Assembly (NCBI RefSeq): GCF_000473365.1
Contig: NZ_KI421517.1
Coordinates: 186,001 to 250,000, forward strand
Source of the DNA: Adhaeribacter aquaticus DSM 16391
Lineage (GTDB): Bacteria; Bacteroidota; Bacteroidia; Cytophagales; Hymenobacteraceae
Reading direction: 5' to 3'
DNA length: 64,000 nt
The translations under genes and the position numbers were made by a program. The notes below the pieces were generated by a model, which was not told the DNA's origin, searched no databases, and saw only the letters and a list, made by a program, of their open reading frames with translations. Position 1 is the first letter of the stretch; every line of letters begins with the position of its first letter. Positions 58,906-64,000 of the stretch are shown piece by piece.

Positions 58906-61191
58906 ATGCGTAAATGCCTTTACTATATTGGTGCCGCGGTTTGGTTCTTGTCGGGATGTAAAGCTACCGAAACTTCTGTTGCAAAATCTAAAGAGCCTGT
59001 TATTGAAACCCTAGGTGGCAAACCAGTGCCTACCACTGAGTTTGAGTATGTATATAATAAAAATAACGGCAACGCAGAAAATGCCTATACCCGAGCCAGT
59101 ATACAAGAATACTTAGACTTATATACTAACTTTAAGCTTAAGGTTATGGATGCTGAAAGCCGGGGGCTAGACACCACTACGGCTTTTAAAACCGAACTGG
59201 AAGGTTATAAACAGCAACTCGCCCAGCCTTATCTAACAGAAAAAAGCGTAACCGAAGGGTTAATCCGGGAAGCCTACACCCGGATGCAAAAAGAAATTAA
59301 TGCTTCCCACATTCTGGTAGCGGTAGCTCCCGATGCTGATCCCAAAGACACAGTAGCGGCCTACAATAAAATTATAGAATTACGTAAGCAGGTATTAGCT
59401 GGTGAAGATTTTGAGAAACTTGCCCATGACTATTCGGATGATGCCTCAGCTAAAGAAAACCATGGCAATTTAGGGTATTTCACATCTTTGCAGATGGTTT
59501 ATCCCTTTGAGAATGCAGCTTATAAAACGCAACCGGGGCAAATCTCTGAGCCGGTAAGAACTCGGTTTGGATACCATGTTGTAAAAGTAAATAATTTACG
59601 GCCGGCTCAGGGCGAAATAAAAGTAGCCCATATTATGGTGCGGGCAACTCCGGGCTTACCTAAAGCTGATTCTGTAGCTGCAAAAAAGAAAATAGACGAA
59701 ATATACAACAGAATAACGCGCAAAGGCAATTGGGATAAGTTAGTGTCTCAATTCTCTGAAGATGCCAGTTCTGCACAAAATGGTGGTGAACTACCATGGT
59801 TTGGAACAGGCCGCATGATACCCTCTTTTGAGGAAGCAGCTTTTAAATTAACCAATCCGAACGATGTTTCCCGTCCGGTGCTTACGCCTTACGGCTGGCA
59901 TATAATTAAATTAATTGAGCGCAGGAACTTACCCCCTTATGAAGACATGGAGCCATCTTTACGGAGTCGGGTAGCCAAAGATTCTCGCTCTGAATTGAAT
60001 AAAGCAGCCTTTTTAAAAAGAATAAAAGGTGAAAATAATTTTCAGGAAGATGCAGGCAGTAACACCTATGTCTTAGGCAAAGCTGATTCGGCAATTGTAA
60101 AAGGAACCTGGCAGAATACTTTTCCTGATAAAGAAACAAATACCCAATTGTTCACCATTAAAGGTAAAGTGTACCGGATAAAAGACTTTTTCAATTACAT
60201 TCAGGCAAATCAGAAGGCCCGGAGAAATACATCGCCAACCCATGCCATGCAATTACTGTATGATGCTTTTGTGGAACAAAGCCTGATGGATTATGAGAAA
60301 GAAAATCTGGAAAATAAGTATGTAGATTATAAAATGCTGGTGCGGGAATACCGGGATGGCATTTTACTATTTCAGCTAATGGACGAAAAAGTTTGGTCTA
60401 AAGCCTTGGAAGATACGGTAGGGCTAAAAAACTTTTTTGAAAGAAACCGGGAAAATTACAGATGGGACACCCGTGCTGAAGCCACCATATTAAGTGCTGC
60501 AAATAAAGAAACGTTAGCTACGGCTCAGAAATTAATGACCACCGGCCGGTACGAACTACGGAAAAGCAAACCAGCACCTATAGTATTTGCGGCCGGCAAA
60601 GATATTATTTCAGCTCAGGCTAAAACACAACTAGACCAACTGGCCACCCGCCTTCAGGCTGACACGTCCTTAACCCTGGTAATAACCGGTAAAATTGATG
60701 CCAGAGAAGTAGCACAGAAAAACACCACGCTGGCATTAAAACGTGCTAATCATGTAATAACCTATTTACAAAATAAAGGCGTACCGAACAGGCAACTCCT
60801 GCTCGATACCGAAAGCAAAATTAGTGGCACTCAGCGAGCTGTCCAGTTCGATTTATATTCTACTGACTTAAAGGTTTTAGAACAGATTGTAAATGATGCT
60901 AATCCGTTAGCCTTACAGGCCAGCCGGAAAAGATTTGCCAAAGGGGAAAACAAAATATTGGATACCGTTTCCTGGCAACCTGGCACCCAAACAGTAGAAA
61001 GAGATGGCCGAATATACTTTATTCAAATTCATCAAATATTACCTCCTGCCTACAAAAGGTTAAACGAAACCCGGGGAATAGCAACTTCTGATTTCCAAAA
61101 CTACCTGGAGAAAGAATGGATAACCGAACTTCGGCAACGGTACCCGGTGGTGGTAAATCAGGTTGAAGTAGAAAAACTTATAAAAAAATAA
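58906..61191 (+). CDS. Parvulin-type periplasmic PPIase lipoprotein with OmpA-like segment
   Basis: A 761-residue exported chaperone. The N-terminus ends in FLSGC, a lipobox. Two parvulin rotamase domains follow (about 132-240: INASHILVAV, GNLGYFTSLQMVYPFE, RTRFGYHVVKV; and about 245-345: IKVAHIMVRATPG, GGELPWFGTGRMIPSFEEAA, PYGWHIIKL). After a helical region, residues near 555-650 resemble an OmpA-family peptidoglycan-binding domain (VITGKIDAREVAQKNTTLAL, KRANHVITYLQNKGVPN), which is unusual for a PPIase. It may act on outer-membrane proteins while tethered near peptidoglycan. It is followed by a terminator and another SurA-like gene. Confidence 0.85.
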   Translation: MRKCLYYIGAAVWFLSGCKATETSVAKSKEPVIETLGGKPVPTTEFEYVYNKNNGNAENAYTRASIQEYLDLYTNFKLKVMDAESRGLDTTTAFKTELEGYKQQLAQPYLTEKSVTEGLIREAYTRMQKEINASHILVAVAPDADPKDTVAAYNKIIELRKQVLAGEDFEKLAHDYSDDASAKENHGNLGYFTSLQMVYPFENAAYKTQPGQISEPVRTRFGYHVVKVNNLRPAQGEIKVAHIMVRATPGLPKADSVAAKKKIDEIYNRITRKGNWDKLVSQFSEDASSAQNGGELPWFGTGRMIPSFEEAAFKLTNPNDVSRPVLTPYGWHIIKLIERRNLPPYEDMEPSLRSRVAKDSRSELNKAAFLKRIKGENNFQEDAGSNTYVLGKADSAIVKGTWQNTFPDKETNTQLFTIKGKVYRIKDFFNYIQANQKARRNTSPTHAMQLLYDAFVEQSLMDYEKENLENKYVDYKMLVREYRDGILLFQLMDEKVWSKALEDTVGLKNFFERNRENYRWDTRAEATILSAANKETLATAQKLMTTGRYELRKSKPAPIVFAAGKDIISAQAKTQLDQLATRLQADTSLTLVITGKIDAREVAQKNTTLALKRANHVITYLQNKGVPNRQLLLDTESKISGTQRAVQFDLYSTDLKVLEQIVNDANPLALQASRKRFAKGENKILDTVSWQPGTQTVERDGRIYFIQIHQILPPAYKRLNETRGIATSDFQNYLEKEWITELRQRYPVVVNQVEVEKLIKK

Positions 61192-61196
61192 AGCTT

Positions 61197-61226
61197 AAAA
61201 GCGCTGCCTGCCAGGGCAGCGCTTTT
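61197..61226 (+). terminator. Terminator after the parvulin lipoprotein gene
   Basis: Arms 61197-61208 and 61215-61226 pair perfectly (AAAAGCGCTGCC), followed by T-rich sequence 5 bp past the stop codon. Confidence 0.85.
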
Positions 61227-61246
61227 TATTTTGTACCTGAAATAGA

Positions 61247-61254
61247 TACCTTTG
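61247..61254 (+). promoter_or_regulatory. Putative -7 promoter element for the SurA-like gene
   Basis: TACCTTTG matches TAnnTTTG, 111 bp before the ATG, just after the previous terminator. Confidence 0.4.
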
Positions 61255-61365
61255 CGAATTATACCTTATTTAAAATTTTTTAGAAAGAATTTACGTTATT
61301 AGTGCGCTGGTCTGGATTGTTTTATTCGTAACGCCAGACTTGCTTCTTTTTCCGAATTAAAACCA

Positions 61366-62736
61366 ATGATTAATAACCCCTTCGTGAATTTATTTGTAAA
61401 AGGCTTGTTTACACTGCTACTCTGCGTAAGTGTATCCATTTTTGCTTCAGGCCAGCAAAAACCCAAATCTCTGGATGGTATTATAGTAAAAGTAAATAAC
61501 CAAATTGTTTTACGCTCCGATTTAGAAGCTGCCGTTGCCCAGGAATCAGCTCAGGGCAGAACCCCCAGCGAAAAAGACAGATGTGCTATCCTGCGTTTTT
61601 TATTAACCCAAAAATTAATGGTAGCCCGGGCCGATATCGACTCCGTAACGGTGGACGATGACATGATAGAAGGCCAGTTAAATGAACGAATGCAGTATTT
61701 CGTTTCTCAGATTGGCAGTGAGCAACGACTGGTGGAATATTATAACAAAAGCCTTAATCAATTAAAAGATGATTTACGGCCTTCCATCCGGGAACAGCTC
61801 ATCGGGCAAAAAATGCAACAAGAAATTACTTCTAAGATAACGGTTACGCCAAGTGAAGTAAAACGGTTCTTTAATAAAATCCCGAAAGACAGCTTACCTT
61901 ATTTTTCTACTGAAGTAGAAATTGGTCAGATAGTTAAATTAGCTACCGTTAATAAAAAGCAAAAAGAAGAAGTTCGGAATAAGCTGCTGGAGTTTAAAAA
62001 ACGTATTCTGGCCGGTGAAAGCTTTGAATCCCTGGCTACACAATATTCTGAAGACCCAGGATCTGCTGCTAAAGGTGGTGAACTGGGTTTCTTTAAGAAA
62101 AAAGAACTGGTTCCTGAATACGAAGCCACTGCTTTAAAATTAGAGCCCGGACAAATTGCTGACCCGGTTGAGTCGCAATTTGGTTTCCACTTAATCCAGT
62201 TAATATCCCGCCGCGGCGAGGAATATAATACCCGTCATATTTTAATTAAGCCTACATCTACGGATCTGGACATGGATGCCACCGGTGAAGAGCTAAAAAA
62301 ATTGCGTTCCCGTATTCTGGCCGATAGCATTTCTTTCTCAAAAGCTGCTAAAGATTTGTCTGATGATAAAATAACTAAAGATAATGGCGGTCTATTAATG
62401 AACCGTTCCGACCGTAGCACGTATATTCCGCTGGACCAGGTAGATCCTTCTATCTTCTTCACAATTGATACCATGAAAGTTGGTTCAATTACTCAGCCTT
62501 TACCTTACCGTACCGAGGATGGCAAACAGGCCATGCGTATTATTTACTTAAAATCTAAAACGCCACCGCACCAAGCTAATATGAAAGATGACTATCAGAA
62601 ATTAGCTGCGGCCGCCTTGAACGAGAAAAGAAATAAAGCCCTGGCTGATTGGTTTGAGAAGAACAAGAATACGGTATTTATTGATATTGACCCAGAATTT
62701 AATAAATGTGATATTTTAAGCTCTGATCTCTATTAG
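61366..62736 (+). CDS. SurA-like periplasmic peptidylprolyl isomerase
   Basis: A 456-residue periplasmic chaperone of the SurA type, guiding outer-membrane proteins. A signal peptide (about 1-28) precedes the SurA-N helical part (IIVKVNNQIVLRSDLEAAVA, LLTQKLMVARADIDSVTVDD). Two parvulin regions follow: one near 180-285 with FESLATQYSEDPGSAAKGGELGFF and SQFGFHLIQL, and a second, weaker one from 285 on (YNTRHILIKPTSTDLDMDATG). It is 6 bp upstream of moxR, so the two are co-transcribed. Confidence 0.9.
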   Translation: MINNPFVNLFVKGLFTLLLCVSVSIFASGQQKPKSLDGIIVKVNNQIVLRSDLEAAVAQESAQGRTPSEKDRCAILRFLLTQKLMVARADIDSVTVDDDMIEGQLNERMQYFVSQIGSEQRLVEYYNKSLNQLKDDLRPSIREQLIGQKMQQEITSKITVTPSEVKRFFNKIPKDSLPYFSTEVEIGQIVKLATVNKKQKEEVRNKLLEFKKRILAGESFESLATQYSEDPGSAAKGGELGFFKKKELVPEYEATALKLEPGQIADPVESQFGFHLIQLISRRGEEYNTRHILIKPTSTDLDMDATGEELKKLRSRILADSISFSKAAKDLSDDKITKDNGGLLMNRSDRSTYIPLDQVDPSIFFTIDTMKVGSITQPLPYRTEDGKQAMRIIYLKSKTPPHQANMKDDYQKLAAAALNEKRNKALADWFEKNKNTVFIDIDPEFNKCDILSSDLY

Positions 62737-62742
62737 AACCCT

Positions 62743-63708
62743 ATGAAGCATTTTAGCTCGGATAAGGAAGCAGCCGATGCGCTGCACCAGGCCTATCGTG
62801 GCCTTAACAGTGAAATTTCCAAAATAATAATTGGTCAGGATGAAGTAGTACGATTAGTACTTACGGCTATCTTTTCACAAGGACACTGCTTATTAGTGGG
62901 GGTTCCGGGGCTGGCCAAAACACTGTTAATTCAAACTATTGCTTCATCTTTGGATTTATCCTTTAATCGGATTCAGTTTACGCCTGATTTAATGCCATCT
63001 GATATTGTGGGTTCCGAGACCATGGATCAGAATCGTAATTTCCAGTTTGTAAAAGGACCGGTATTTGCCAATATTGTTTTGGCCGATGAAATAAACCGGA
63101 CTCCGCCTAAAACCCAGGCAGCTTTACTTGAATCGATGCAGGAATATTCGGTAACGGTTGCCGGAATGCGGTACGATTTACCCCGGCCTTTTTTTGTTTT
63201 GGCTACCCAAAACCCGATTGAACAGGAAGGTACCTACCCCTTGCCCGAAGCCCAGCTGGACCGCTTTATGTTTAATATTACGTTGGACTACCCTAGCTTT
63301 GCTTCGGAATTACAGATAGTAAAAAATACTACTTCCAATATCAAACAAACCATCAATAAAGTATTGCATTCAGATGACATTATGGCTTACCAGCAATTGG
63401 TACGCCGGGTGCCTGTAGTAGATAATGTGGTAGATTACGCGGTACGTTTAGTCCATAAAACTCGTCCTAATACCGAAATGGCTTCTCCGCAAGCAAATCA
63501 GTTTCTGGAATGGGGCGCTGGTCCCCGGGCTTCCCAACATTTAATTGTCGGAGCCAAATGTAATGCGCTATTAAACGGCAAATATTCACCAGATATTGAA
63601 GACGTACAAGCAGTAGCATTACCCATTTTGCGCCACCGGATTGTACGGAATTTTAAAGCTGAAGCCGAAGGCATTACAGTAGAGAAGATAATTAAAGATC
63701 TTCTGTAA
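62743..63708 (+). CDS. MoxR family AAA ATPase
   Basis: A 321-residue AAA+ ATPase of the MoxR family, thought to act as a chaperone for von Willebrand factor A-domain partners. It has IIGQDEVVRLVLTAIFSQGH, Walker A GVPGLAKT (53-60), Walker B IVLADEINRTPPKTQAALLE, the FVLATQNPIEQEGTYPLPEAQ signature and LDRFMFNITLDYPS. The usual partner genes (DUF58, batA/batB) are not visible downstream to 64000, although batD occurs at 40-41 kb. Confidence 0.93.
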   Translation: MKHFSSDKEAADALHQAYRGLNSEISKIIIGQDEVVRLVLTAIFSQGHCLLVGVPGLAKTLLIQTIASSLDLSFNRIQFTPDLMPSDIVGSETMDQNRNFQFVKGPVFANIVLADEINRTPPKTQAALLESMQEYSVTVAGMRYDLPRPFFVLATQNPIEQEGTYPLPEAQLDRFMFNITLDYPSFASELQIVKNTTSNIKQTINKVLHSDDIMAYQQLVRRVPVVDNVVDYAVRLVHKTRPNTEMASPQANQFLEWGAGPRASQHLIVGAKCNALLNGKYSPDIEDVQAVALPILRHRIVRNFKAEAEGITVEKIIKDLL

Positions 63709-63719
63709 GATTAGAATCA

Positions 63720-63771
63720 ATTTAAACATAAAAGGCTGCTCTTTTTTAAGAGCAGCCTTTTATGTTTAAAT
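63720..63771 (+). terminator. Terminator after moxR, 24-bp perfect arms
   Basis: Arms 63720-63743 and 63748-63771 are perfect reverse complements around a 4-base loop; core GGCTGCTC with A/T tracts and further palindromic flank. Confidence 0.9.
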
Positions 63772-63838
63772 CCAATTGAATTACAATTATTTAAAGCCGT
63801 AAATAGAATAGAGGCAAGTCAGACTAGTAAATAAAATC

Positions 63839-63846
63839 TAAATTTG
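63839..63846 (+). promoter_or_regulatory. Putative -7 promoter element for the final lipoprotein gene
   Basis: TAAATTTG matches TAnnTTTG, 65 bp before the ATG at 63912. Confidence 0.4.
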
Positions 63847-63911
63847 CTTTGCAACCATTTGCCTCAGATTAGGCTCATTATAAATAATAACAAAGGTCAA
63901 AATCTTTTACA

Positions 63912-64000
63912 ATGATGAAAAGAGCTCTACTTCAAAAAAAATGGTTAAATCTCCTCCTGATATTTTCTGGTTTTATGGTGATGGCGTGTACCGACGAAAT
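63912..64000 (+). CDS. Lipoprotein, N-terminal fragment (partial)
   Basis: The last 89 bases open a frame that runs out of the window. It starts with two adjacent ATG codons and reads a basic start (MMKRALLQKKW), a hydrophobic stretch (LNLLLIFSGFMVMA) and Cys-Thr-Asp-Glu, a clear lipoprotein signal with lipobox MVMAC. The mature function is not visible. Confidence 0.72.
   Translation, partial: MMKRALLQKKWLNLLLIFSGFMVMACTDE

Noticed and set aside
1-64000. tRNA, rRNA, CRISPR, insertion sequence, phage, integrase or toxin-antitoxin loci
   Set aside because: Looked for tRNA-like T-arms, direct repeats with spacers, transposase or integrase motifs and terminal inverted repeats. None was seen, and gene content is core metabolism and envelope functions.

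Overview
The window looks like core chromosome of a moderately AT-rich member of the Bacteroidota, most likely order Cytophagales and plausibly a Hymenobacteraceae genus such as Adhaeribacter; the genus is an inference. Markers are a gliding lipoprotein GldH, a type IX secretion (T9SS) type A sorting domain, a fused SecDF, the Bacteroidota-type GlmU-like protein, a GWxTD protein, a DUF2723 glycosyltransferase, BatD, and upstream elements matching the Bacteroidota -7 promoter motif TAnnTTTG. I see no tRNA, rRNA, CRISPR array, insertion sequence, phage or integrase gene.

Layout. 0-6 kb: end of a mannose-1-P guanylyltransferase gene, then rlmB, a GWxTD lipoprotein, a DUF2723 glycosyltransferase and a small T9SS cargo on the minus strand. 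6-15 kb: birA diverges from rsfS-ftsH-LUD-lpxH-propeller protein, then ricT-gldH-endo/exonuclease. 15-17.4 kb: a cold-shock protein diverges from a large, wholly low-complexity protein. 17.4-26.5 kb: a long minus-strand block (NmrA-like, lipoprotein, ComEA-like, two RfbD-like reductases, cyclophilin, hemC, holB, glmU-like, rpmE2). 26.6-35.6 kb: plus-strand PRTase, hydrolase, rdgB, udk and secDF, then a minus-strand 57-residue membrane protein and nifU, then a plus-strand antiporter. 35.7-41.6 kb: mla lipid-transport operon, a secreted protein, aroC and batD on minus. 42-43.6 kb: tandem exported ferritin-like proteins behind a structured leader. 43.8-51 kb: small protein, queG, ruvB, a TPP-riboswitch-controlled TonB receptor, an 85-residue membrane protein, aldose epimerase and a NadR-like ATPase. 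51-55.6 kb: DUF4097 repeat protein, lone ABC ATPase, PnuC, guaB. 55.9-58.7 kb: SpoIIE phosphatase/STAS/HATPase partner switch. 58.9-64 kb: two periplasmic parvulin chaperones, MoxR, and the start of a lipoprotein.

Functional threads: envelope biogenesis (SecDF, Mla, LpxH, parvulins, cyclophilin, FtsH, GlmU-like, GWxTD, GldH), cofactor supply (birA, hemC, nifU, queG, TPP-controlled TonB receptor, PnuC/NadR-like pair), nucleotide metabolism (guaB, udk, rdgB, PRTase) and a partner-switching regulator without an obvious target. The most unusual elements are the disordered Tyr/Gly/Asn/Arg-rich protein divergent from cspA, the nested hairpin before the ferritin-like pair, the parvulin with an OmpA-like segment, the 18-residue repeat protein, and a set of terminators that are long perfect palindromes extending well beyond the usual GC stem and U-tract.
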